From: Paralithodes platypus
Lineage: Eukaryota > Arthropoda > Malacostraca > Decapoda > Lithodidae
Assembly: GCA_032716605.1 (NCBI GenBank)
Contig: CM064505.1
Coordinates: 49,207,865-49,271,864, forward strand
Direction: 5' to 3'
DNA: 64,000 nucleotides
Shown here in pieces: positions 34,716 through 45,433 of the stretch. The notes beneath the pieces were generated by a model, which ran no database searches, had not been told where the DNA came from, and saw only the letters and a program-made list of their open reading frames with translations. Positions within the stretch are counted from its first letter, which is position 1, and each line of letters opens with the position of its first letter. The translations under genes were made by a program, and so were the position numbers.

Positions 34716-35456
34716 TGGTTTATGGGGTAACACAATTGATGGAAGATGATCGTTGGTGGATGGCTGGGCAGGGGAAAATTTAGGGATGGTCAGAGAGGAT
34801 AGAGGTAAGGAAGAGTGCACTGGGGTTGGACTTTCACCGGAAGTCATTTTGGAAGGGTGCACGGAGTCTTGGATAGGGGCTGAAGGGTTGGATAGGGGAT
34901 TCATCGAACTGCGTAGGCATTCTTCTCTGATGGAGAGCATATGTTCTTCGAATAAGCCATACGGGTCGAGATGGGCGGTGATGTGGGGTGGGAGGATGTT
35001 TAACAATGCGGTGAATAAGAGTTCATTTTGTTGGTCGTAATCTTCATAGCTATACGTGGTCCTCACGTATCTGTAGAGTTGTATGAGGGTCACATTTATA
35101 TCCCCTTCATACTTGATCTCGTCGACTTTTATTATTTTGGGGGCGACGGGGGAACCCAAAAGTGGATCTAAGGTCCGGATCACGAAGGATCGAAACTGGT
35201 TCCAGGTAAACTCTGGCGTATTCTGTGTCACAGTTTGGCGAATAAATTCTTTAAAGGTAGGCTTATCAACAAGTTGGGAAACGGCTTCTCCCAACTGTAT
35301 AATATGCAAAATTGCAACGGCGATTTTTTCGCGGTCATTATGAAGTACCACATCGTACACTGGCTTTATTATGTCTAAGTAAGTGGTGATATCATACGTG
35401 TTTACATCATACTTGGGAATGTGTGCGAGTGACTGAAAATTTCGCGATGTTGCCAT
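33315..35456 (-). CDS. Gag-like protein with repetitive Pro-rich C-terminus
   Basis: The most likely start is ATG at 35456 (MATSRNFQSLAHIPKYDV); the frame is open up to 35507 near the primer site. Residues 1-200 form a compact, helix-rich capsid-like region (DREKIAVAILHIIQLGEAVS, FTWNQFRSFVIRTLDPLLG) with no cysteines. From about residue 210 it becomes low-complexity Pro/Ser/Thr/Gln sequence made of tandem units such as KKIPKIRPVNNPKSIHQ and QAPYSSYAYLCRPTTTYF. The frame is about 710 residues and uninterrupted. Function is presumed to be particle assembly. No family was firmly recognised, so BEL, gypsy or copia origin is open. Confidence 0.65.
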   Translation of the reverse strand: MATSRNFQSLAHIPKYDVNTYDITTYLDIIKPVYDVVLHNDREKIAVAILHIIQLGEAVSQLVDKPTFKEFIRQTVTQNTPEFTWNQFRSFVIRTLDPLLGSPVAPKIIKVDEIKYEGDINVTLIQLYRYVRTTYSYEDYDQQNELLFTALLNILPPHITAHLDPYGLFEEHMLSIREECLRSSMNPLSNPSAPIQDSVHPSKMTSGESPTPVHSSLPLSSLTIPKFSPAQPSTNDHLPSIVLPHKPHRFSMHVKQTHQPQITANQTVTATKKIPKIRPVNNPKSIHQSSTNNPCSTPNSSPTNPPQPPQQAPYSSYAYLCRPTTTYFPHDPRKQTHQPQITSNQTVTATKKIPKIRPVNNPKSIHQSSTNNPCSTPNSSPTNPPQPPQQAPYSSYAYLCRPTTTYFPHDPRNVQLFPHQQNFPCDSFPSVACDSFQSVAPFHPHTIHTPRKLRNLTLDSPSHVKQTHQSQITSNQTETATKKIPQTRPVNNPKPVHHSSLNNPCPMPNSAPTNPPQSHITFNQTETDTKKIPQIRPVNNPKSIHQSSTNNPCSTPNSSPTNPPQSPQQILFPNSLTSHHPDPPTRAVNPPLTRDDLGTQPCPPPSPRNAQLFPHQQNFPCDSFPSVAPFHPPTIHTPNKLQNPTLDSPSHDRQTHQSHITSKQTVTATDTPHHSDPPLTRDDLGTQPCSPPSPRNAQLSPTNKISLVTVFRQ

Positions 35457-35506
35457 GCTTCTACTGTTCCAAACTTGCGGTGTAATGCAACCTTTTATCC
35501 GAATCA

Positions 35507-35526
35507 AGAACCACCGCTGCCGCCAA
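35507..35526 (-). other. Primer-binding site of the gag-only element
   Basis: On the minus strand the base after the LTR begins TTGGCGGCAGCGGTGG. The TGG start fits pairing with a tRNA CCA end. I cannot name the tRNA. Confidence 0.45.
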
Positions 35527-38500
35527 TGTTATGCCCTGTTTTTCTACAGGTTTAACTTGGGTAATGTGAGTTCTAATTGACTGGGTATATATGGCTGCAT
35601 GCACAATACAAGATATGAGGAATAGAGAACACAAAGAAACACATGGTAGCAAGTTACACGATCACGTTTATTGATATACCACTGCAGAATACTTGTGTAA
35701 GATAATATAATAGAATTGAACAACACTAGCATAAGTGGATCTGGATGGAGCCTAGTCTCCCACTTCCAACGTTCAGGTATTAATCTTCTGATCACTGGCT
35801 TTAATTCCAAGGTTTATATACCGAAGACCATCAATGTTACTTATAGAATCATATTCACTGTTAGATTTATTACTGGTAGCTCTGGTGCACAAGTAGTAGT
35901 TCACAGACTAGATTAGACACGCGTATTTTAGAGCACGGGAATTCTAGTAACCTCAGGGGGTACTGATCTAAGTTTTATATTCTTGTCTCAGAAATACATA
36001 GAACGCAAATCAGTGGGCGAACCTTCAGATATCACTAGGGTTTCCTTCTAGGTAATAATATCTGGGCATATGGTTGATTACGAGAGTTAGTATCGCCTGT
36101 TAAATAATGAACACTGATACGCTTAGCACTTCCTAATTGAATGGTTATATGAATTATACTGGGGCAAAGAGATAGCCACTTCGTAGAAATATTAATTAGT
36201 GAATCTCTAAATAGCACAGTAATATGTAGTACTGCTAAAGGGAATCTTGGGTAGTATCTGATGGGTCTGGTCCTGGTTATCTTGTGTCCATGATGTTGGG
36301 GGCTAACGACTGGTTCCGCGGCCGTCCAGGGGGCCCATATGTGTGAAGTTCTCAAATACGTGGGCAGGTCCTTCTATCCAAATCTGCCACGGAGTCTGCC
36401 GGCTCTGGAATCTCACTCCGGAACAACACAAGGGCAGAGCTAGAAGTTAACTGCAGGGTAGTGACTCCTGGTTGGTGTCTAGCTTTCAACTGATTTGACT
36501 GGGGGCGGGAGCTAGATTTATAGGCTCGGTTCTGGACCCTGTAGACAGTAGGGATCTCGAGTCTTATGGACTTATTTGAGCTCTCAATAGATATGGGGAC
36601 TAGGTAAGATGGTATTTACTGTTGTGGCACATGGCTATAGGAAGCCTTTATATTTTCATATAACTGAGCCTTAGTAAGAGGTACTATTTTGGCTATACTG
36701 GAAGTATTTAGGGGAGAGAGACTGGATCTACTTTGCGAGGAGGATGGGGACAGCTGTGATAGGAGCGTCTCTCTTAGATTGTTCAATCTTCATTCTATGG
36801 TATAGCTGAGGTGCTAATTTAGTGATCAGAGCATGCAAGAAAGGTAAATGGTTTATTGTGAGTTAATAGAGGTTAGTAAAGGTGTTAGTCATGCATGGTT
36901 AGTTCATTGATAGGAAGAATTCCTGTGCTACCTGGCAATGACTCGGAAGTCAAAACAGGGGCCAGGTATACCTCCGCGGGGGTGGGGGTCTCCCTCCTCG
37001 GGTGGGCAAAAAGGGGGAGCTGGGCGCCCTCTCTCTGTGATAGTCGTCCGGCGGCTGTGGCTAGGGGCTTGCCATATCACCAGTGTTCGTAATAACCCTC
37101 TGTGTATGAGACAGATGTGGGTGTCCTTAATACCAAAACCGAAGGTGCCTTAGCTAGCTGGTTTTACTCGGCTGGTTGTTAATTGTAGGGTTTGCTGGAT
37201 GTGGTGGAGACTGGGTTGCTAACTCTGCCACATTTATCTGGAAGTATGGCAATAGAAGTTAGTTACTGGCGAGGCGGCTAGCCTCGCACCGACGACCATT
37301 GGGTGCAGGGTTGTGAATGGGTTGTAAGAGAATAGATGGCATGCAAGGGGCTAGTAAAGTTCTAATGTTGTTCTGGCCTACTAAGTGAAGGTAGGCTGGA
37401 TAGGAGTATATAATTATATAAAAGGTTGGAGAGCATTAGCAACGGACAATTCAAGGATCTTCAAGAGGTATGAGAGAGAGGCTAGGTCGGACAAGAGTAG
37501 AGAAGTGCGGGGTCTTATAATGAGAGGGGGGGAGTGCAGGGGGGCTATAGGGGAATTTGACCCTAAGGTCTCTGGGCGTGGGGGTGGCATTAGGCTGCAG
37601 TTGATATGGAAGTTTGAAAAGGCAGTAGAATACGTTAGCCAAATGCTACCGGGAAATGCAACTATGGGGTGGTATATGAGTCTGGAAAAGATAGAGTTAT
37701 GTGATCAGTCCGAGGGGTTATGGATACTATTAGTTGGCCCTGGGAACTGCGTTTTCTATTAAATATAAATATACCAACAACAGCGGCAGTTCGTAGGGGT
37801 ACTTAGTTATTGTTTCGGGGTACTTATGACAGATACTGGTAACCAGGTTATCTTATACAATCTCTGGTTGGGGTAAGAGGTGTATGACACGAAGTAAATT
37901 GGCGTAGTGTGGACTGTGGATACGAAGGAGGCAAGGGGAAGACGTATGACAATTGTGGAAAAGTAAATGGAAAAAGGTGAACACAATGGCGGATAAAAAT
38001 ACTTAACCTAAGGATTGAATACATAGATTTATGGGGCGATGGTTCTTCAGAAGCTTAGTCTGGCAAGACAAGATGTTAGGGAATGTTAATATTAATACTT
38101 AAACTAAGGATTGCATACATCGATGAACGATGACATTATAGTCGTCGTCCTAATAAGGTGATGAAACCTGGTTGATCTGTACTTGGCACAATACGACACA
38201 AGGACAGTGCTGCTATGTCGTATCAATGCTGGTGGCAGTTAATATTATAGACTTAGTTACTAGAGGAACAATGCAAGGGGCGACTGAGCACGGGTTACAT
38301 ATATCTATACTCGTCATGGGAAATGATATACGAGGTCTAGGGACAAGCGTGGGTGTTTTAACTTCTAAGATATATAACATCTACTTCTCGGATGTAAGAA
38401 CATACATAGATATAATTATGGCTGTCTGATGTGTTGGCATTGGCTCAACATAGGGACAGGGCATGGGTGTTTTTAATATGAATGTATATTCCTGTTCATC

Positions 38501-38739
38501 ATCTTTGTAGTTAGGAGTGTAGGACACGAGGGGTAGTGTACGTGAGGTGTGGAAAATGGTCAGTTTAGAAAAGGTAAATAGGTGCGGCCTGGAGCTGCTT
38601 AGCCCTGCGGGCTTGGGCCTGTCTGAAATGGCTGGCTCGGTCAGCTGGTCCTTTCGTTCTGTGGACCTTTCCTTTGGGTGTTTCTGTGTGGTGTTCGTTC
38701 GTGGCTTCTGTGGTGGGCTTCTCATTCTGGGGCATTTTA
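35527..38739 (-). repeat. Right LTR (5' LTR) of the gag-only element
   Basis: 3213 bases from TGTTATGCCC to GGGGCATTTTA, directly followed by the AGATC duplication. Confidence 0.85.
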
Positions 38740-38744
38740 AGATC

Positions 38745-39888
38745 TAATAGTCTATTATTCATCCATTTGGGTTGGTTCTGTGTTGATCTAAATTTTCTTT
38801 TGGGGATGTATTTATTTTGTGCATTGAATACTGACTCGATAAAATTATCGTATGTATCTACCAAGGTTGACGTCTCTTCCTGACTTAAGATGACAGGTGC
38901 CTGAGAAGGGGTAAACTCATTTGGACACCTGGATCGACTTAATTTTTTGACCATAGGGTCAGCTAATAGGGCTCTTCTTAACCCACCATAATTGGCTTTT
39001 CTGAAGTCAGGTATTAATGTTGTATTCTCTCTGGTATTACCTTTCCATTGTATATTAAAATACACAGAATTGTGGTCACTATTTCCTAGGTGGTCCCCTA
39101 TCTCTACATTATTTACCATGTTCATTGTTACTGAAAACTAAATCGAGAATATTATTACCTCTAGTCAGCGTATCTATGAATTGAAATAAAAAACTATCTT
39201 GTACTACCTCTATAAACTCCTCAGAATCAGAGTCTCCTATTTGATGCTGCCAATCTATATTCGGAAAATTAAAATCCCCCATAATGCACACATTGCTAAA
39301 CCTTGATGCCATTTTAATTTCCTCCCATAATGACGTTCCGTCATTTCTACTCATATTTGGCGGTCTATACATAACTCCAATAACTATGGTCTCACTACCT
39401 TCGTTAACCTCTACCCAAACACTTTCATTATCGTTATTTAGTCTAATACCTGATTTAATACAGCTTTTTAATGTACTCCTGACAAACACTGCTATACCGC
39501 CACCCCTCTTACTTGTTCGGTCATATTTAAACAAACTATATCCTGGTATATCAAATTCTTCTAAAAAATGCCTGGTTTCTGTATTAATCCACGTTTCAGT
39601 TAGCGCTATTATGTCTATATTTTCTTTGCTAACAAGGGCTCTAAGTTCGTTCATTTTGTTACATAGACTCCTACAGTTTGTGTAATATACTCTCAATTTA
39701 CTTCTTTTCTTTATACCTAATTTACCTTTATTTCTAACGACATTTCCATCTTCCGTTGCACCATCACTACTATCATTTGCAATATAGTAATAATTTTTAG
39801 CATGAGACTGAATATCCTTATCGCTTTCACCTGACGCTAAAATTGTTCCATTTAACCTCTCATTTATACTCTCAATATTTCTGTTCAA
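38745..39888 (-). pseudogene. LINE-B ORF2, endonuclease part
   Basis: It continues the ORF2 cut off at 28631. 39109-39888 is open and shows YYTNCRSLCNKMNELRALV, ALTETWINTETRHF, GVMYRPPNMSRNDG and MGDFNFPNIDWQHQIGD. The Gly codon that is a stop in LINE-A is intact here. A frameshift near 39115-39125 leads to NSDHNSVYFNIQW and QNQPKWMNNRLLDLK (38745-39125). Endonuclease key residues look complete. Confidence 0.8.
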
Positions 39889-39899
39889 AACCCCACAAC

Positions 39900-40916
39900 C
39901 ACCCTATCTAAAGAACTAGCTAATGTAGAAACCCCTAACCGTGAAAGATGAACCCCATCCCTTGCGTATATCCCATCTCTCCCACAGAAACTATCTCAGT
40001 TATCAATGAATGGTATTGCTTTTTCTTTGCAATATTTCTCCAAACGGCAATTGACACCAATCGCCCTGGATGTCCATTCCTTGGGAACTCCTCTTCTGGG
40101 TAGGATACAATGTACTACAGGGATCCCTCCCTTCATCCTAACCTTATCTAACACATCCCGATACTGCTGCAGCAGTTCCTCACTTCTACCCTTACCAACA
40201 TCGTTACTCCCGGCACTGAGAAAGATAATGGGGTTATCTCCACTATCTTCCAAGATGTGGTCCATCTTCTCTAAAACCCTCCCAACTCCATGGCCAGGCA
40301 GACACACAACCTTCCTAAGTTTAGTGCGGGTAGCCCTAACTAAATGTCTTACCATGGAGTCGCCCACAATCGACACAGACTTACCTTCTCGGGACACAGA
40401 CTTACCTTTCCCTCGGGAGGATCCAGCTGCTCCAGTTGGAGAACCTCCGGTGGTGGCAGAAGCTCCCTTGGTGGTGGTGGGGTGGTGGTGGTGGTAGGTA
40501 GCACAGCGTCAGCGGTTGGAGCTGAGTCGGCGGCAGGCACTTCGGCTATCCCTCCCTTATCCTGACTATCTTTTCCCTCACATTCGTCTCGCAAAGGATA
40601 GAATGTATTTGTCACACTCATACCTATTCTACTATCCTGCTTCTTGAGTGTGACTTTCCCACCCGTATTTTTAACAACCTGCCATGAATAAACATTTTCA
40701 TCAACTTCCTCCCTTTTCCCCTTACTCGACTTAATTTCCTCTTGGCTAAGCTTGAAAGCTAGATTTTCGTCTTTAATCAAATTCACTTCCCTCTGAAGTT
40801 TAACATTTAACCTCCCTTAGAGCCAAGACCTCTTCCTTCACCACAACCATCTCTTCCCTTACCTGGAGAATAAGATGATGCAGTTCAGTAAAGGACTCGC
40901 ACTCCATACCTGACAT
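39900..40916 (-). pseudogene. LINE-B ORF1, esterase type, with frameshifts and a stop
   Basis: It is collinear with the LINE-A ORF1. Start ATG at 40916. A one-base insertion near 40808 shifts the coiled-coil region. The Thr/GGT run is altered near 40478-40490 with another shift. The esterase part (39996-40397) keeps VSIVGDSMVR and SAGSNDVGKGR, but TGG-to-TGA ends it at 39996-39998 before the Asp/His motif. Confidence 0.8.
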
Positions 40917-41189
40917 GATCCCAAAAAGCTTAGCGAGGAGAAAACAACAGAGAAAAGTACAGAAAACAAAAACAAATAAGTCAACTAACAGCTAAAAACC
41001 GAGCTAAAACACTTTTATATATACACGAGTGCACTGCCTCCAAACACAGGTAGGTGCGTATGGTCACTGGGTCACGAGCAGGTGGTCTGGGCAGGAACTC
41101 AGATTAACACAACCTCCTCCTGTCACTGACTGAACTGAACTGAACATAATATGTCAACATAGGAATACAAAAATGTGGTTACTACTACA

Positions 41190-41194
41190 TGCCG
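41190..41194. repeat. Target site duplication of Gypsy-1, right copy (TGCCG)
   Basis: Matches 1589-1593. See the left copy. Confidence 0.85.
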
Positions 41195-42039
41195 CCTGCT
41201 CAAGGAAGGTGGCTAAATGTCTGAGAAGCTAGATAAGGACTTGTTACTTGACCCTGCCGTCATGAGCTGATGTGTCGAGAGGTATCAAAAACAAAAATCC
41301 CGTCGGTTAACATCCTCCACTACCGGCGAGAACAGCATCTATTTCAACCAAAAAATTGGAATTCTGATTGCTGTCATGGGTCCTACGTGACCGGTTGTCT
41401 GCCGAGAAGGGTCTATCAGGGATTATCCAATCCGAGTTATATCTAATGATAGTACTTTACCCCTAGGGTAACTGTAAACCTAGTGTCGGCGGTCTGTGAG
41501 GTAGTGGACCCTAACCTTTCCAGCTGGTCGAACCAGACCCGGAGTCTTCCAGGTACCTGTGGTAAAGAACATAACCTCAAAATTCAATAAAATTGGTTTC
41601 TAAGAACATTCTTTGCTACCTGTCCAACCTTATACAGTACAAGTCAACTTTGCTTCTGACATGTTCGTAACCTTAAACTGTACATACTTTATCCTTGTAC
41701 AATTTATATGTAATATCTTATAGTCGTAACTATTATAGATATCTAAAAATAACCTAAACAAAATTGTTTGTTTGAGCAGTCTCACCAGCTTGACTTAACC
41801 ATACTCCCAACTCTTGAGCTTCTCACAAAGTCCTGCTGCCCTTATCATATATCCGGCGGAGGGTCTAGGAGTCGAGCTCACCGGCAACCCCCCCCCCTCC
41901 CCCTCCTTTTCACCCTTAAATAAGCATTTACTTTAGTAGCGTATAGATCAAACTAGACCCCCTGACGTGTAGAAAGTCAATAGAGTGAACCTCTATTACT
42001 AATACGGCCACTAAACCTAGCTAGGGCTTCATAGGTAAG
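41195..42039 (-). other. Flank between Gypsy-1 and Gypsy-2, perhaps a DIRS-like 3' region
   Basis: No ORF. Read on the minus strand, GTGAAAAGGAGGGGGAGGGG, then CTAGACCCTCCGCCGGA, resembles the region just after the DIRS-1 recombinase gene (12945-13005: AAAAGAGGGGG, then CTAGACCCCGCCGGA). This suggests a decayed third DIRS-like element on the minus strand. The match is short. Confidence 0.4.
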
Positions 42040-43729
42040 TGTAAAGGCATACTAAAAAGAATGGAAATTCTAACACCTTTCACATATGAAGAACCAAAGG
42101 ATACACAGACATAAAACCATACATTTATTTACATACATTATATACAACGTTAGAGCTTGAAATTTAGTTTATAATATATTCAACCCCTCGAGTAGTCCCC
42201 CAGGTCTAACAGTCCCATAAAAGTTAAAGTCTCAAATGTTAAGAGCTTCCCTCTGAAGCATTGCAGAGGTGAAAGTCTAAGCAGCGTAACAGGTACTACG
42301 ACTCCGGGAACAGGGAGAAGCAGCGCGCCAAAGCAACACAGCTACAGGGCGGAAATTTTTCCCCCCTGACTGAAGTTCTCCCCGGGAAAAGTAGCCTAGG
42401 CTCAATTTCCCCCCGGGAAAAGTGGCCTGGGCTGTTTTGCCCCAGGGGGGAATTTCAGACCTAGGATATTTCTTCCCCCTCTTGGCCATTTTCCCCCCCT
42501 TATATAGGAACCATTAGTTGACATAATGACTTTATTGAAGGACTGTTTAACCTAACCTAACCTAAGGTTATGTTAGTAATTTTTTTGTGATGGTCGAGCC
42601 ATTGTTAGATGTTTCAGTCATGTTAAAGTCATTGATACACTTACCATATAACCAGGTGGGTGGGGGGTTATTTTGGCCAAGAGGGGGGAATAATATCCTA
42701 GGCCAAAATTCCCCCCGGGGGAAATCTATCCTGGGCCAGATTTCCCCCAGGGGGAATTTCGGACGGGGGGAAAAGCAGACTGGTACACCGGGACGACCTG
42801 GAAAGACTCTCGTAACAGGTGGGGGAGAAGATGCCTCACCAGCCCGGCCCTCGGCAGGTGTAGGATCCTTAGAAAAAGTAAACCAGGGTTTATTACCACC
42901 TAGACAACATTAAAAAGGCCATATTGCATATATGTGGTTTTCCTGGGAATCGAACCCTGGACACTCTTAAAGAAAATAAGAACAAAGAAAAATTGACATT
43001 GACATATAATTCAGAGTTTATATTAAAAAGGTTCATCATGAAAGTTAATAAATAAATACATAACTCTGGTTGATTTCCCGAAAGTCATACAAATTGTAAC
43101 TAACAATAACAAAGTTTACTTGTATAGTAAAGTCTTAAAATCAGTCTTAAATAAACACAAGTGACATATATCAATATAAAGTTACACAACTCCTAACTCC
43201 TGGCTGAGTCCCGGTCAGTTAACACGCTTCTAATATGGTATAAGATTAGCAAGATTAAGCAAAACACTGAGAGGGTTAAATTCTTTAGTTCCCGTCGGAC
43301 TGCTGCTGGAAGTAGAATGAATGGACTTTGCTCCCATCCCCCTTATATAACCTTCAGACAGTTCCGAAACGCACATTGAAACCACCTATGAATTACAGCA
43401 TCGAAGCAATGACACGCTAAATGAATCAATGAAACAGAAACAAGAATAGAGGATAACAAGACGAGACTTTCAAAGTTTAAATGAACCTTCATATGAAAAA
43501 TAGAAATAGAAATAAAATGAAATGAAGTATCTTTGCAAGAATTACCGAAACAATTTCTACTCTCACTGAATCTTACCATATTAGGGCGGGCAACTGGCAG
43601 AGATTACAAACATACGTACATACACAGAACGTCGGGTACAGTACTGTTGCCTCCCCGAGTCTGTGAACTTAAACACACATTAATTATATTTTACCAAAAT
43701 TATATTAATTCTGCATTCTTGCCCTTACA
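42040..43729 (-). repeat. Gypsy-2 LTR 1 (left), with inserted MITE
   Basis: It starts TGTAAAGGCATAC and ends TTGCCCTTACA. It is collinear with 56901-61860 once the MITE here and LINE-D there are removed, giving about 1.2 kb for each LTR. A B-box-like GGTTCGATTCCCAGG lies on the minus strand near 42939-42953. Confidence 0.85.
42353..42787. mobile_element. Foldback MITE in Gypsy-2 LTR 1
   Basis: 435 bases absent from LTR 2 at the same point. The ends are C-run and G-run rich inverted arms (TTTTTCCCCCCTGACTGAA on the left, TTTCGGACGGGGGGAAAAG on the right). Internal repeats of a CCCCGGGAAAAGT-type unit alternate with GCCTAGGC or GCCTGGGC. A CCTAACCTAACCTAA run sits at 42550. The target duplication is unclear. 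Confidence 0.65.
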
Positions 43730-43744
43730 TGGCTCCCCCCAAAA
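43730..43744 (-). other. Polypurine tract of Gypsy-2
   Basis: On the minus strand TTTTGGGGGGAGCCA abuts LTR 1; the same tract abuts LTR 2 at 61861-61875. Confidence 0.7.
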
Positions 43745-44191
43745 GTATCTAACCTGAGGGGTGGATACAAAAGAAATGAAAAATTAATATAACCACAACC
43801 CCAAACTTAAATTAACCACACCAACTTAAACATATGAACACATAATTTCTAAACACTTAAACTATGGGATGGTCTTGATTTAGCCGATGGCCCTGCTCAA
43901 AAAATCAGCTCCGACATTGTCCTTTCCCGACACATGTACAAGTCGGAACCTAAAGGACTGTAAGCCCAGGGCCCACCGGAGTAGTCTGTCATTATTGCCC
44001 TTGAACTTTCTCAGGTATACTAAGGGTTTATGATCTACCTCTAGGATGAATTCTGCTCCCAACAAATAATATTTGAACCGGGTAACTCCAAACACAATTG
44101 CTAGACACTCTCTTTCAATGGTTGAATATCTACGTTCTCGATCTAGAAGCTTTCTACTGGTGTATGCAACTGGGAATGGTTTATTATCTAC

Positions 44192-45329
44192 TTCACACTT
44201 CGGTGAGACTTTTTCTATTGCACTAGACATATCGAAAGCCTTCGATAGAGTCTGGCATAAATCTTTAATTTCTAAACTACCCTCCTTCGGTTTCTATCCC
44301 TCCATCTGTGCCTTTGTCTCTAATTTCCTTTCCGGCCATTCCATAGCTGCGGTTGTGGACGGCCATTGTTCACTTCCTCACCCTATAAACTCCGGTGTTC
44401 CTCAGGGCTCCGTCCTATCTCCTATTCTCTTTCTAATTTTTATAAATGATCTCCTTAACTGTACCTTAATTCCCATCCATTCATACGCAGACGACTCAAC
44501 CTTACACTACTCCATTAGTTTTTCAGAACGCCCCAGCCAGCAATCCCTCAACGACAAACGTAATGAAGCCATAGAACTCTTAAATTCTGATCTAAATACT
44601 ATTTCCAATTGGGGCAGAGAAAACCTTGTTAACTTTAATGCTTCCAAAACCCAATTTCTCCATCTATCTACCCGTCAGGATCTCCCAGCGGACTATCCCT
44701 TATTCTTCAACAATACAAAAATCAACCCTTCATCTTCTCTCAATATTCTTGGTGTCTCTTTTTCTTCTGCTCTCATTTGGAAGGACCATATTACCAGTCT
44801 TGCTAAGGCAGCCTCCCAGAAGCTGGGTGTGCTCAACCGCCTTAGGGGGTTCTTTTCCCCTGCACAGCTTCTTGCTCTGTACAGGGGCATAGTGCGCCCT
44901 TGTATTGAGTATTGTTCACATGTGTGGGGAGGTTCCTCTCACACCGCTCTCCTAGACAAAGTTGAAAGGAAGGCCTTTCGTATCATTAACTCCCGTCCAC
45001 TCACCAACTCTCTGCAATCTCTCTCTCTCCGCCGCAATGTTGCATCTCTCTCGCTATTCTATCGCTACTATAATAATCAGTGTTCCTCAGAGCTATCCCA
45101 GTGTATACCACCTCCTTTACGTAGGGCACGTGGTACCCGTCTTGCAACTCAATCCCACCCCTACTCTGTGCAACTCTCCAACCCAAGAGTGAAACGTTAC
45201 TCTCAAACTTTCTTCTACTCAACATCTGAGCTCTGGAACTCTCTCCCAGAATCAGTCTTTCCCTCTTCCTATGACTTAAATTGCTTCAAACTCCGTGTGT
45301 CCAGGCATTTTGGCTCGAACGTCCCTTGA
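44192..45329 (+). CDS. LINE-E reverse transcriptase, C-terminal two thirds (5'-truncated)
   Basis: Open without a stop from the truncation to 45329. It enters RT at ALDISKAFDRVWHKSLISKL, then shows SGVPQGSVLSPILFLIFIND, the catalytic IHSYADDSTLHY, SLNILGVSFSSALIWKDHI and RPCIEYCSHVWGG. The Cys/His-rich tail ends in FKLRVSRHFGSNVP. Poly(A) and motif style fit the Jockey group. There is no endonuclease, so it could not move by itself. The upstream open stretch 44073-44191 is gypsy antisense, not LINE. Confidence 0.8.
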
Positions 45330-45433
45330 TTTTGGCCCTGTCACTCTTTCAACTATGGGGGAGGCACTCGCTATAGGCAGTTATGCCTTTTGCCTCCCTC
45401 AATCACATAGAAAAAAAAAAAAAAAAAAAAAAA
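44192..45433 (+). mobile_element. LINE-E, 5'-truncated LINE with poly(A)
   Basis: It is inserted in the Gypsy-2 RNase H gene; the empty site is visible in Gypsy-3 near 62328-62336. It ends with 23 A (45411-45433). The target duplication is not clear. Confidence 0.85.

Larger units (their letters stand above)
28637..38739 (-). mobile_element. Gag-only LTR retrotransposon with 3.2-kb LTRs
   Basis: LTRs lie at 28637-31842 and 35527-38739, the internal region at 31843-35526, and the 5-bp duplication AGATC at 28632-28636 and 38740-38744. LTRs begin TGTTATGCCC and end GGGGCATTTTA. The internal region carries only a gag-like ORF, with no protease, RT, RNase H or integrase, so movement must have used enzymes from elsewhere. 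The LTRs are nearly identical, pointing to a recent insertion. It splits LINE-B ORF2. Superfamily unassigned. Confidence 0.85.
26543..41140 (-). mobile_element. LINE-B, second copy of the LINE-A family, split by a gag-only LTR element
   Basis: The pieces are 26543-28636 and 38740-41140. The 3' tail (AACATAAG units, 26543-26560) and both ORFs match LINE-A. The 5' end extends about 220 bases upstream of ORF1 (40917-41140), so it may be full length. It lies in the last part of the Gypsy-1 right LTR. No clear target duplication could be fixed. Confidence 0.8.
15331..41189 (-). repeat. Gypsy-1 right LTR (5' LTR), scattered in pieces over 25.9 kb
   Basis: The pieces collinear with 1594-2433 are 15331-15632 (with a partial internal duplication), about 16190-16718, 26115-26135, 26323-26542 and 41141-41189. 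Everything between is inserted: a SINE-like block, the TTAA-bounded cluster, an RTE-like fragment, and LINE-B with its own LTR element. The outer ends TGTCACGGGG and ACTACTACA are intact. Confidence 0.85.

Noticed and set aside
42937..42960. Possible tRNA gene
   Set aside because: Only a B-box/T-arm-like segment; no acceptor, D-arm or anticodon arm can be built around it.
44073..44191. N-terminal extension of the LINE-E ORF
   Set aside because: This stretch is the antisense of Gypsy-2 RNase H, fused to the LINE frame by chance at the insertion point.
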